Source: Clostridiales bacterium
GTDB lineage: Bacteria; Bacillota; Clostridia; Christensenellales; Aristaeellaceae
Length of the DNA stretch: 30,698 nucleotides
NCBI GenBank assembly: GCA_004556395.1
Contig: SFHK01000024.1
Coordinates: 1 to 30,698 of the forward strand
Reading direction: 5' to 3'
Shown here piece by piece: positions 8,972-16,754 of the stretch. The stretch's first letter is position 1, and every line of letters starts with the position of its first letter. The notes under the pieces are model-generated. The model made no database searches, was not told the DNA's origin, and saw only the letters and a program-made list of their open reading frames with translations. Both the position numbers and the translations under genes were made by a program.

Positions 8972-9500
8972 GCGCCGTTCTTCTGCCCTTTATACCTCCG
9001 CTTCCGCCTCCGTCTGCACCATCCACTCGTTCACCCTCAGAAGAAACGACAGCTCCCCCGCGTCCGGGTTTGCGCCGTAGGCATTGTCGCGCACGGCGGT
9101 ATCGTCAATCAACGCACGAACCGGCTGCCCCGAGTCGGCCAACAGCCGCGCGATTTCCTCGCGCAGCGCCCGAGACGCGTTCCCACGAGAGAAGACCGGC
9201 GCTTTCCCCGCAGGAAATCGCTCCCGCATCTCCACAGGCGCGCCGTTCTTCTGCCCTTTATACCTCCGCTTCCGCCTCCGTCTGCACCATCCATTCATTT
9301 ACCCGCAGAAGGAACGACAGTTCCCCCGCGTCCGGATTCGCGCCGTAGGCGTTCTCGCGCACGGCGGCATCGTCGATCAGCGCGCGAACCGGCTGCGCCG
9401 GATCGGCCAGCAGACGGACGATTTCCTCGCGCAATGCTCTGGACGCGTTTCCATGATGTAAAACCGGCGCTTTCCCCGCAAGAAAATGCGCCCGCGCCTC
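8972..9500. repeat. Tandem duplication of the 3' end of the asparagine-synthetase-like gene
   Basis: Two direct copies are offset by 268 bases: copy 1 at about 8972-9239 and copy 2 at about 9240-9500. They are about 85 percent identical over the coding part (my hand count is about 32 differences in about 217 bases). Copy 1 still reads, in its own frame, as the same protein end: GKAPV, NASRALREEI, DNAYGANPDAGELSFLL, then TAA. Only about 8 of 72 residues differ, so most changes are silent. The unit borders share the sequence CACAGGCGCGCCG or a close variant, also seen before copy 1, which points to recombination at short repeats. Confidence 0.85.
8990..9235 (-). pseudogene. Orphan C-terminal copy of the asparagine-synthetase-like gene
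   Basis: About 75 codons matching the C-terminus of the neighbouring gene lie just downstream of its stop, one base out of frame with it. There is no start codon or ribosome binding site of its own. A one-base frameshift near the end of the intact gene would swap in this alternative tail. The largely silent pattern of differences suggests this copy diverged while still part of a working gene, for example in a paralogue or another strain, and was then recombined here. Confidence 0.65.
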
Positions 9501-10784
9501 CCCTGCGCCCCACAGGCGCGCCGCGACAGCTTCGTTGACAAATGGCATTTCCGCCCGCACGCCGCGCGCGGCCAGCAGCGCCGTCGTCTTTGACGCGAGC
9601 GCAGGCAGCAGATACGCCGCGCGCAGACCAAAGGCGGCGAAATCCGCGTCGCCCTCCGGCGAGTGCGGCAGACGATCCAGCGCTTCGTGCAGCCGATCGC
9701 GCAGATAGCGCTCCGGATTCAATCTTGCCCGCAGGGATGGCTTCAGAAACCTGAGATGGCAGACCTCCCTCTGCCACGGGAACAGGCCGTTTTCCGGTTC
9801 GAACGCCCCCTTTTCCGTCGGAAAAAGCGCCCCAGCTCCCGTCGCCAGCAGCGCGCGCGGCGACAGGCGCGCACTGTGCCCGGCCAGCTGAAGCAGCGCG
9901 GCGTTGTTCGGGTCAGCGTCCGGGAAGCCCAGAATACCGACGCTTTCCGCCTCCAGCTCGGCGCGCTCTGCTTCCGTCTGCGCGATTTCCTCGGCGGAGC
10001 CATCCTCAGCGGGCGTATGTACCATTCCCTCTCCGCGCAGATGCAGCGTCTCCGGCGGGCGCATATACTTCTCGCGCGCCAGCCGTTCCAGAAGGAGCGA
10101 CCCTGCCCCGCCCGAATGCCACAGAACCGGCACTTCCTCTCCCGCCTCCGGAATCGCGGAAAGCAGCGCCGCGCGCGCCGCACACAGACCGCCCTCCTCC
10201 GGCTCCAGCGACGCATAGCGCTTGATTCGCGTCCCGCGCGCGTCGGCCACAAGCACGCACCCGGGTTCCAGCCTGCGAATGTCCCGGAACGGCGTGCGCA
10301 TGGGCGCCGAAACGCCCGCCACCTGAAACAGCTCCAGAATGCCCTCGCGATCGACCACCCGTCCCGCCACGCCGGCACGCAGAAGCAGCTCCGGCCGTCC
10401 GGAAAACGCCGCGCTGCGTCCGCGCCACGCGTAATACACCGGCACCGCGCCCATGCGGTCGCGCGTCAGAATCAGCCTGTCTTCAATCCGGTCGATCACC
10501 GCCGTCACCGCCGCGCCCTCAATGCGCCGCGGGTAATCCGCGCCCCAGCGCCGATAGGCGTTCAGCACGAGCGCCGCGTCCGGCAGCGGCTCGGTCAGCT
10601 CCAACGTTCTCAGAAGCGCGCGGCGGTTTGCGATGTGTCCGGCCGCCAGCGCCATCAGCGCCCCCTGCGCGCACACGTCCCGCCCGCCCATCGCGCTGGT
10701 TCCAAGCGACACAAACGTCCCCTCCGTCAGCTGCCTGGCATGCGCCGTGCGCGCCTGTCGATACATGCCCAGAAAGTCCAGCAT
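9258..10784 (-). CDS. Asparagine-synthetase-like protein with degenerate active sites
   Basis: This 508-residue protein has the two-domain plan of class B asparagine synthetases: an N-terminal glutaminase-like fold (NAYRRWGADYPRRIEGAAVTAVID, then RDRMGAVPVYYAW) and a C-terminal synthetase-like domain. The catalytic Cys2 of the glutaminase is absent (it begins MLDFLG). The ATP pyrophosphatase motif SGGxDS reads SGGAGS, so the Asp is missing. It is therefore unlikely to make asparagine in the usual way; related proteins of natural-product and glycan loci use the same fold. ATG 10784 is preceded by GGAG at 8 bases. The open frame continues upstream to 12137 only because it runs antisense to the GH109-like gene. 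A diverged copy of the 3' end follows. Confidence 0.65.
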   Translation of the reverse strand: MLDFLGMYRQARTAHARQLTEGTFVSLGTSAMGGRDVCAQGALMALAAGHIANRRALLRTLELTEPLPDAALVLNAYRRWGADYPRRIEGAAVTAVIDRIEDRLILTRDRMGAVPVYYAWRGRSAAFSGRPELLLRAGVAGRVVDREGILELFQVAGVSAPMRTPFRDIRRLEPGCVLVADARGTRIKRYASLEPEEGGLCAARAALLSAIPEAGEEVPVLWHSGGAGSLLLERLAREKYMRPPETLHLRGEGMVHTPAEDGSAEEIAQTEAERAELEAESVGILGFPDADPNNAALLQLAGHSARLSPRALLATGAGALFPTEKGAFEPENGLFPWQREVCHLRFLKPSLRARLNPERYLRDRLHEALDRLPHSPEGDADFAAFGLRAAYLLPALASKTTALLAARGVRAEMPFVNEAVAARLWGAGEARAHFLAGKAPVLHHGNASRALREEIVRLLADPAQPVRALIDDAAVRENAYGANPDAGELSFLLRVNEWMVQTEAEAEV

Positions 10785-10874
10785 TCCCACCACTCCCGAC
10801 CGTTTATCAGAAAAGCCTATGCGAAAGCGCCGCGCGATAAAACCGACAACTCGGTAAAATCGCGCGCATCCCCC

Positions 10875-10903
10875 TTGCGAAAAAGCGGAAAATCTATTAC
10901 AAT
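10875..10903 (+). promoter_or_regulatory. Possible promoter of the GH109-like gene
   Basis: TTGCGA (10875-10880), a 17-base spacer and TACAAT (10898-10903). The -10 box touches the ribosome binding site AGGAGGA (10904-10910), so a transcript from here would start at or inside that site. The match may therefore be chance, or the true start lies further upstream. Confidence 0.35.
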
Positions 10904-10916
10904 AGGAGGACAACGA

Positions 10917-12179
10917 ATGGGTTGGAGGACATATGCCATGAAGTTGGGAGAAAAGGGAAAGACGGTTCGCCTCGGCGTCATCGGCCTGGGCGGACGCGGA
11001 ATGAGTCAGACGGATACCTTGCTTCAGATGCCGGATGTGGAAATCGTCGCCGTATGCGACGTATACGACGACCGCGTACAAAAGGGACAGGATCTGGTTT
11101 TTGAAAAGCGCGGCGTTCGTCCCGACGGCGAAACGGACTATAAAAAGGTGCTCGCGCGGCCGGACATCGACGCCATCTGCGTGTTCACCAGCTGGGAAAC
11201 GCATATTGACATTTGCGTGCAGGCCATGCGCGCCGGAAAAAAGGTTGCCACCGAGGTTGGCGGCGCAAACAGCGTGGACGAATGCTGGAAGCTGGTTCGC
11301 GCCAAGGAAGAAACCGGCATCGAATGCATGATGCTGGAAAACTGCTGCTACGGCAAGGAAGAAATGACGCTTCTGAACATGATCCGTCAGGGCGTGTTCG
11401 GCACGCTCGTTCACTGCCAGGGCGGCTATGAGCACGACCTGCGCGATGAAATCGGCAATGGCGACATCAACCGCCACTACCGTCAGCGCCACTTCCTGCA
11501 CAGAAACGGCGAACTGTACCCCACGCACGAGCTCGGCCCCATCGCCGAATACCTGAACATCAACCGCGGCAACCGCATGGTGTCGCTGTGCGCCATGTCT
11601 TCCAAGGCTGCCGGCCTTCACGCGTGGCTTCAGGAGCACCGCCCGGACAGCGAGCTGGTCAATGCCCAGGTCAATCAGGGCGACATCGTCACCACGATGA
11701 TCTCCTGCGCCAACGGCGAAACCATCCTGCTGACGCACGACTGCACCCTGCCCCGTCCCTATTCCCGCGGTGGCCGCATTCAGGGCACCAAGGGCATCTG
11801 GATGGAGGACAACCGCAGCATCTATATCGACGGTCGTTCCCCGGTCGATCCCGGCTACTGGACGCACCGCTGGGAAAAGGACGAAGCCTATATGGAGGAA
11901 TACAAGCATCCGCTCTGGCAGGCCTATGAGGAATTCGGCCTGCGCGGCGGCCATGGCGGCATGGACTATCTGGTGCTGCGCGCGTTCGTCGAGAGCGTGC
12001 AGAAGGACGAGTGCCCGCCGATCGACACCTACGACACCGCCAGCTGGATGGCCATCACCGCGCTGACCGAACAGAGCATCGCCATGGGCGGCGCTCCCGT
12101 CCCGGTTCCGGACTTTACCGAAGGCCGCTGGCTCCAAAAGCGCGAATCCTTCGCCACCGGCGAATACGCGCTGAACTGA
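10917..12179 (+). CDS. Gfo/Idh/MocA-family protein, GH109-like
   Basis: This 420-residue NAD-dependent protein has an N-terminal Rossmann fold (VRLGVIGLGGRGM, about residues 17-29) and a C-terminal alpha/beta domain. The segments KVATEVGGA, MLENCCYGKEEM, THELGPIAEYL, RGGRIQGTKG and GGHGGMDYLVLRAF match the pattern I know from GH109 alpha-N-acetylgalactosaminidases, which cleave by NAD-assisted oxidation and elimination. A plain sugar dehydrogenase is the alternative. No secretion signal is seen, so it should act in the cytoplasm on imported sugars. ATG 10917 has AGGAGGA six bases upstream. A hairpin terminator follows. It lies near, but is not in one operon with, the sugar transporter. Confidence 0.72.
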   Translation: MGWRTYAMKLGEKGKTVRLGVIGLGGRGMSQTDTLLQMPDVEIVAVCDVYDDRVQKGQDLVFEKRGVRPDGETDYKKVLARPDIDAICVFTSWETHIDICVQAMRAGKKVATEVGGANSVDECWKLVRAKEETGIECMMLENCCYGKEEMTLLNMIRQGVFGTLVHCQGGYEHDLRDEIGNGDINRHYRQRHFLHRNGELYPTHELGPIAEYLNINRGNRMVSLCAMSSKAAGLHAWLQEHRPDSELVNAQVNQGDIVTTMISCANGETILLTHDCTLPRPYSRGGRIQGTKGIWMEDNRSIYIDGRSPVDPGYWTHRWEKDEAYMEEYKHPLWQAYEEFGLRGGHGGMDYLVLRAFVESVQKDECPPIDTYDTASWMAITALTEQSIAMGGAPVPVPDFTEGRWLQKRESFATGEYALN

Positions 12180-12195
12180 TTCGATCTCATGAAGA

Positions 12196-12241
12196 GAACC
12201 GCCTTTCCCCGCAGAATCGCGAAGAAAGACGGTTCTTTCTT
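12196..12241 (+). terminator. Terminator after the GH109-like gene
   Basis: GAACCGCCTTTC (12196-12207) pairs with GAAAGACGGTTC (12224-12235) with one mismatch, followed by TTTCTTA. It sits between convergent genes and may serve both directions. Confidence 0.65.
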
Positions 12242-12262
12242 ATGGAAAACGTGTCTCCCTGA

Positions 12263-13015
12263 TCATTCTCCCTGCGTCCGGCTCTTCCAGCGTTCCATGG
12301 AGGTTTCCGGCCAATAGACGCCGCCCTGTTCGTTGATCAGCATCACGCCGTCCATCATGGTTTGCAGGCGGGTGCCCCAGCCTTCGGCGGCCTCCTCCGG
12401 GCAGGTGAAGGCAATCAGGTAGGTATACGCGCCATATTCACAGAGAACGCCCTCGCCGTACACGTTCGTTCCCTCGAACAGCGCCCGCTGCGTCGTCTGA
12501 AGCGCGTCCGCGTCCTCGGTCGCCGCGCGGAAGATATACAGCGCCGCACCCTCCAGACCGTCGAGCGGCTCGATGACCGCCGACTGCGCTTCTTCGTCCT
12601 CCGTCACGGTATAGGCCTGCGCGTCCAGATACAGTCCGAAGCCGAGCGGGCTCTGATACCACGTCTCCCGCACGGTCTCCGCTTCGCCCTCGACGGTCTC
12701 CTGACGCTCGCGCTCGGCGGGCATTTTTCCGTCGCGAACGGCCGTCAGGCGCGTGCCGTCCTCCGCGTCCACATATTCGCATTCGATGATCTTGCCGATA
12801 TACAGCCCGTCCGACAGGCCATCCAGATCCTCGTCGCCTTCCTTATAGAAGTACACCTGCTCGCCGTTCCAGTCCTCCATCAGGATCGTATGCATGGCCG
12901 CATCGACGAGCACGCCGCTCACCGTCTTTTTCTCCGGCTCCGCGGGCGTCGCTTCCGCCAGCGCGAACGCCGGAATCAGCGCGCAGATCAGCAAAAACGC
13001 CAGCACTTTCTTCAT
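12263..13015 (-). CDS. Secreted protein of unknown function
   Basis: This 250-residue protein has a clear signal peptide (MKKVLAFLLICALIPAFALA, likely cut before EATPAEP). The mature part has a strand-rich segment (TVSGVLVDAAMHTILMEDWNGEQVYFY), suggesting a small beta-barrel. A longer region follows (WYQSPLGFGLYLDAQAYTV to the end) that recalls secreted proteins with SPLGFS/YTMWYDA-type motifs in Clostridia. I do not recognise a named family with confidence. I chose ATG 13015 over 13048 because the signal peptide starts there and GGAGG lies about 11 bases upstream. That site is inside a predicted RNA hairpin (13024-13062). It lies 63 bases downstream of the DUF3842 gene, so it could be read through from that operon. 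Confidence 0.75.
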   Translation of the reverse strand: MKKVLAFLLICALIPAFALAEATPAEPEKKTVSGVLVDAAMHTILMEDWNGEQVYFYKEGDEDLDGLSDGLYIGKIIECEYVDAEDGTRLTAVRDGKMPAERERQETVEGEAETVRETWYQSPLGFGLYLDAQAYTVTEDEEAQSAVIEPLDGLEGAALYIFRAATEDADALQTTQRALFEGTNVYGEGVLCEYGAYTYLIAFTCPEEAAEGWGTRLQTMMDGVMLINEQGGVYWPETSMERWKSRTQGE

Positions 13016-13023
13016 TATATAAG

Positions 13024-13062
13024 TCGCCTCCGTCTGTAGTATTTCCACTTAGACGGAGACGA
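13024..13062 (-). promoter_or_regulatory. Hairpin covering the ribosome binding site of the secreted protein gene
   Basis: On the minus-strand RNA, TCGTCTCCGTCT (13062-13051) pairs with AGACGGAGGCGA (13035-13024). The 12-bp stem has one G-U pair and a 15-base loop, and the GGAGG Shine-Dalgarno lies within the stem. The only following U-rich sequence is weak (CUUAUAUA), so a terminator role is less likely but possible. Confidence 0.5.
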
Positions 13063-13078
13063 TTTCAAAAAAGTTCCC

Positions 13079-13471
13079 TTACAGCAGCTCCACGGCCTTG
13101 CGAACCAATGTGGCAATGCCCACTTCCTCCACGCCCACGATGATCGTCTCGCAGGCGTTCACCGGAATCAGCACGCGGCGCGCGCGGCTTGAGCCGACGG
13201 CTTCCGCCATGCGCGGCGTAACCTCGCCCATCAGCGCGTCCGCCACGGCAATGCCAACCGGCCCGACGATCACATCCGCCGTGCGGCATGCCACGACGAC
13301 GGCGTTTTCGCCGGTGGCGGCGCGCGTCGCGCCCGCCTTGCGCATAGCCAGCGTAGCGGCGCTGTTGGTTCCGACCGCCGTAAGCGCGGCTGCCGGATAC
13401 TTTTCCAGGATGGCGGCCACGAGCATTTTGCCCATGCCGCCGCCCTGACCGTCAATTACAACGATATTCAC
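13079..13471 (-). CDS. DUF3842 family protein
   Basis: This 130-residue protein begins with a nucleotide-binding-like strand and glycine loop (MNIVVIDGQGGGMGKMLV). It contains AVGTNSAATLAMRKAGA and TADVIVGPVGIAVADALMGEVTP, the hallmark pattern of the DUF3842 family of clostridia, which has no proven function. It has no membrane segment. The start codon is GTG 13471 with GGGAG five bases upstream. It follows the DUF5107 gene by 22 bases, so the two are probably co-transcribed from the promoter at 15610-15637. Confidence 0.85.
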   Translation of the reverse strand: MNIVVIDGQGGGMGKMLVAAILEKYPAAALTAVGTNSAATLAMRKAGATRAATGENAVVVACRTADVIVGPVGIAVADALMGEVTPRMAEAVGSSRARRVLIPVNACETIIVGVEEVGIATLVRKAVELL

Positions 13472-13493
13472 GGATTCTCCCGTCCTTCTCTCT

Positions 13494-15536
13494 TCAGCTC
13501 ATGCGGAAATCGATCTCCCGCGGCGGCGTCAGCGTGTGGCGCATCTCCTCCACCAGCTGGTCGGTCACCTTCACGCCGCGCTTCTCCGCTTCGCGCGCCG
13601 CCTCGCGGCGGAACCACAGGTCGGTCAGCGACGTTTCGCCCTCGCGCACGGCGGCGTGCGGCATGCGGAACATTTCGTCCATGTACGCATACTCGCCCAC
13701 CTCGATCGCCGCGACGCCGGCAAGGATGCTCACGCGGTCGTCCTTCTGAGTTTCCTCCGGCGCGGCGGCAAACGCGTCCCACGCCGCCTGATAGCGCTTG
13801 AGCGTCAGAAGCATCTGAATATATTCGCGCGTATAGGCCGCGTCCTCGCGATCTCCGCCCGCGGCCAGCGAAGCCTTCATGTGGCTGACCGCGCCCTCTT
13901 CGTCGCCCCGGCGCTGGCACAGCACCGCCAGATTGCGCTCGGCCATCGGCTTGTATTCGCCGCCGACCTGCCGCCACAGCGCTTCGGCCTCCGCTTCGCG
14001 ACCCGCTTCCATGTGCAGAATGCCCAGATGGAGCTTCGCCGCGTCGGAATCGTCGCCTTCCAGAAGCGCCTTCCAGCGCTCGTCCACCATAAACTCGGAA
14101 ACGCGCGCATCGCCCAGCCGGCCGTTTTCCAGAAGGTTCAGCCACGGCTTCTGTTCGGCGGTAAGCGTGTTGTCCTCAAACCAGAAGCCCGCGGGAATCC
14201 CGCGCCCCTGCCTTGCCCGGCGGATGCGTTCCAGCGCGCCCCAGCCCGCGCCGTGGTGCCAGATTTCCACCTCTGCGCGGTCGTCGTCGTGCAGTCTGCG
14301 GGCGCGCGCGTCCATCGCTTCCACGTCCTCGTCGCTCAGCGCCGCGCCGACATTCGCCTTCGCCGCCATGCGCGCGGAAGCGTATTCGCCGTACATCGGC
14401 GCGGGGTCGGCGACGTGCGCGCAGGAGAACGCCTGCGTGAACACAATTTCGCTCTCGGGCGCAATGCGATAGCCGTGCACCTGCGTGGGCGCGAGACCCG
14501 CCTGCAGCTCGATGTAATCGCCCTTGCCCGGCTCGGCCAGATAGTCGCACCAGAAGCGGCCGCCGCGGCCATGCCCCCAGCAGAACATCTTGCGGTAGCG
14601 AAGCGCCTGCGTCGACTTCTCAAGGAACATGAAGCCGTCCTTATAGCTCACGGCCTCCCACGGATACTTCACGTCCTCCGGCGTCTGGAAGAAAAATTCG
14701 TTCGCCCGCGGGAAGCGCATGGAATAGGAAGCATCGAAATAGCCATGCACGCTGCCGTCCTTTTCGGTGCAATCGGGCAGCTTCGCGACGCCGAAGCCAT
14801 AGCTCACGTACTTGTCGTGGCCGTCCTCGGTCTTTTCGATGCGCATGTCCTGATAGATCACCTCGTCAGTATCGCTGAACACGCGCGCTTCCTCGGTTTC
14901 GACACACGCCGTGTTCGACCACCAGTACATCGGCTTTTCCACCTTGTCGTCGTTGACCACGCGCACATGCGCGACCAGCGCCTTCGCGCCGTCCGGCAGG
15001 TGGAAATCGATCGACCAGAACAGCCCCTTCTGCCGCTCGTATTCATACATGCGCAGGAACGGCTCCTCGTTTTCCGGCCGAATCTTCGCAAAGAACACGT
15101 CGGAGCAGGTGGTAAACGTGTGCCCCAGCTGGCCGATGTTCCATTCCACGCCGCCGCTCGTCCACGCGTCGCGAATCGCCAGATTCGCCGGCTGGAACAC
15201 GGGATTCGTGAACAGAATCGGGCGGCCGGTCGCCTTCTCCGTCAGTGAATACAGCTTTCCGCCCAGCCACGGCAGAAAGACCGCGCACAGGTGCTCGTTT
15301 TCCATTACGATCGCGTCCCGCTCGATGGGCTGGCGCTCGCGGGTGTATACGTCCTGCATCCGGTACGGCAGAACGCGCGCGCCGCACTCGCTGCCCAGCA
15401 GCCTGTTTTCCTTCTCGGTGAAGGAACCGTTGGTGGTTACGTCGCGGTCATGCTTCGCGTCTCGAAAGCGCGGAAGCGGATTCTCGCCGATGCCCTCAGG
15501 GCCGGGAAGCGCGATTTTCGTTCTGTATAAAAGCAT
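13494..15536 (-). CDS. DUF5107 domain protein with C-terminal TPR repeats
   Basis: This 680-residue cytoplasmic protein has an N-terminal DUF5107 region (about residues 55-310: ENEHLCAVFLPWLGGKLYSL, PVFQPANLAIRDAWTSGGVEWNIG and MRFPRANEFFFQ). This fold is related to aldose-epimerase/galactose-mutarotase-like carbohydrate-binding domains. The C-terminal half is alpha-helical with TPR-like repeats (LHLGILHMEAGREAEAEALW, then NLAVLCQRRGDEEGAVSHM). Members of this family sit in carbohydrate-use loci. ATG 15536 has AAAGGAG nine bases upstream; an in-frame extension to 15650 would overlap the promoter. It is divergent from the ABC transporter, which suggests joint control and a sugar-related role. 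Confidence 0.8.
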   Translation of the reverse strand: MLLYRTKIALPGPEGIGENPLPRFRDAKHDRDVTTNGSFTEKENRLLGSECGARVLPYRMQDVYTRERQPIERDAIVMENEHLCAVFLPWLGGKLYSLTEKATGRPILFTNPVFQPANLAIRDAWTSGGVEWNIGQLGHTFTTCSDVFFAKIRPENEEPFLRMYEYERQKGLFWSIDFHLPDGAKALVAHVRVVNDDKVEKPMYWWSNTACVETEEARVFSDTDEVIYQDMRIEKTEDGHDKYVSYGFGVAKLPDCTEKDGSVHGYFDASYSMRFPRANEFFFQTPEDVKYPWEAVSYKDGFMFLEKSTQALRYRKMFCWGHGRGGRFWCDYLAEPGKGDYIELQAGLAPTQVHGYRIAPESEIVFTQAFSCAHVADPAPMYGEYASARMAAKANVGAALSDEDVEAMDARARRLHDDDRAEVEIWHHGAGWGALERIRRARQGRGIPAGFWFEDNTLTAEQKPWLNLLENGRLGDARVSEFMVDERWKALLEGDDSDAAKLHLGILHMEAGREAEAEALWRQVGGEYKPMAERNLAVLCQRRGDEEGAVSHMKASLAAGGDREDAAYTREYIQMLLTLKRYQAAWDAFAAAPEETQKDDRVSILAGVAAIEVGEYAYMDEMFRMPHAAVREGETSLTDLWFRREAAREAEKRGVKVTDQLVEEMRHTLTPPREIDFRMS

Positions 15537-15609
15537 GGGCACGTACTCCTTTTCCTCGTGTAGCCTGTTTTTTGGGGAGAACTTTCCCTTCTCCCATTCC
15601 GTCTGCTTC

Positions 15610-15637
15610 ATTATATCATAACACATACGCCTGTCAA
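15610..15637 (-). promoter_or_regulatory. Promoter of the DUF5107-DUF3842 operon
   Basis: Read on the minus strand: TTGACA (15632-15637), a 16-base spacer and TATAAT (15610-15615), giving a leader of about 65 bases before ATG 15536. Confidence 0.75.
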
Positions 15638-15685
15638 GCCGCAAATGCACCTTTTGATTTTTTCTTTGAAATTCGCAACATTCCT

Positions 15686-15715
15686 ATTGACTTTTCGTCA
15701 ATATGCCTTTATAAT
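15686..15715 (+). promoter_or_regulatory. Promoter of the ABC transporter operon with overlapping inverted repeat
   Basis: TTGACT (15687-15692), a 17-base spacer and TATAAT (15710-15715). The -35 box is half of a perfect inverted repeat ATTGAC-TTTTC-GTCAAT (15686-15702), which could be an operator for a regulator acting on this promoter. The leader is about 65 bases. Confidence 0.7.
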
Positions 15716-15789
15716 GAAATCGATGTTTGATAAGTAAGCGGTTTCCTGTACGAAAGTTTACAATTTCGCAGATAAAGGAGGCCTGTATC

Positions 15790-16740
15790 TTGCCAAATGT
15801 ACCCTTATCTCCGCCCCTCTCCTCGGGAAAGCATCGAAAGACCTTTCTGGAACGCATGCGCGGAAACTGGGATCTTTTCCTGTTCTGCCTGCCGGGAATG
15901 ATCATCACGCTGATCTACCACTACTGGCCGATTTACGGCATTCAGATCGCCTTCCGCGATTACAAGGTCAAGCTCGGCATGTTCAACAGTGAATGGATTG
16001 GGTTTTCCAATTTCGCACGCTTTTTTCGCTCCGCCAATGCATGGATCACGATTCGTAACACCCTTATCCTGAGCGTTTACTCTCTCGCCGCCGGCTTCCC
16101 GATTGCCGTCATTCTCGCGCTGCTTCTGAATTCCTTCCGTTTCAAGAAATTCCGCAAGATCATTCAGACCGTTACCTACGCGCCCCACTTCATATCCACC
16201 GTCGTCATGTGCGGCATGCTGTTTCTGTTCCTGTCGGTGCGCACCGGCGCGGTGAATACCATCATCCGCATGCTCGGCGGCGAGCCGATCAACTTCATGG
16301 GCAAGAGCAGCCTGTGGCGGCATATCTACGTGTGGAGCGGCGTATGGCAGTCGATGGGCTGGTCGAGCGTGATTTACTTCGCGGCGCTGTCGGGCGTGTC
16401 GCCCGAATACCACGAAGCCGCCATTGTGGACGGCGCGACCAAGTTCCAGCGCACGCTGCACATCGACCTTCCCTTCCTCGTGCCCACAATGACGATGCTT
16501 CTGATTCTGGACTGCGGCAGCGTCATGTCCGTCGGCTTCGAAAAGGCCTACGCGCTGCAGAACGACCTGAACATCGGCGTGTCGGAGATTATCTCCACAT
16601 ACGTATATAAGGTAGGCCTTATCAACCGCGATCAGGCCTTTTCCACCGCCATCGGCCTGTTTAACGCGGCCGTTAACGCCGTCCTGCTGATCACGGTGAA
16701 CGCCGTAACCCGCAAGATGGGCGATAACAGCCTGTGGTGA
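15790..16740 (+). CDS. Sugar ABC transporter permease, LplB type
   Basis: This 316-residue inner-membrane permease has six predicted helices, starting at about FLFCLPGMIITLIYHYWPIYGIQIAFRDY. The cytoplasmic EAA loop that docks on the transport ATPase is intact (EAAIVDGATKFQRTLHIDLPFLVPT). The sequence is typical of the LplB/UgpA group that imports oligosaccharides. I chose TTG 15790 because AAAGGAGG (15774-15781) lies eight bases upstream, whereas the longer frame from TTG 15727 has no such site. The second permease follows after 14 bases. No ATPase gene is in the operon, as is common for this group, where a shared MsmX-type ATPase serves several importers. Confidence 0.92.
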   Translation: MPNVPLSPPLSSGKHRKTFLERMRGNWDLFLFCLPGMIITLIYHYWPIYGIQIAFRDYKVKLGMFNSEWIGFSNFARFFRSANAWITIRNTLILSVYSLAAGFPIAVILALLLNSFRFKKFRKIIQTVTYAPHFISTVVMCGMLFLFLSVRTGAVNTIIRMLGGEPINFMGKSSLWRHIYVWSGVWQSMGWSSVIYFAALSGVSPEYHEAAIVDGATKFQRTLHIDLPFLVPTMTMLLILDCGSVMSVGFEKAYALQNDLNIGVSEIISTYVYKVGLINRDQAFSTAIGLFNAAVNAVLLITVNAVTRKMGDNSLW

Positions 16741-16754
16741 AGGGAGGCGCGCGC

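Noticed and set aside
10785..12137. Long minus-strand open frame extending the asparagine-synthetase-like gene to 959 residues
   Set aside because: It lies opposite the GH109-like gene, has low-complexity His/Ala/Val-rich composition, and the good start with ribosome binding site is at 10784. The opening is a side effect of GC-rich codon use.
13536..15248. 570-codon plus-strand open frame
   Set aside because: It is antisense to the DUF5107 gene; composition is that of a mirror frame and no promoter or ribosome binding site is present.
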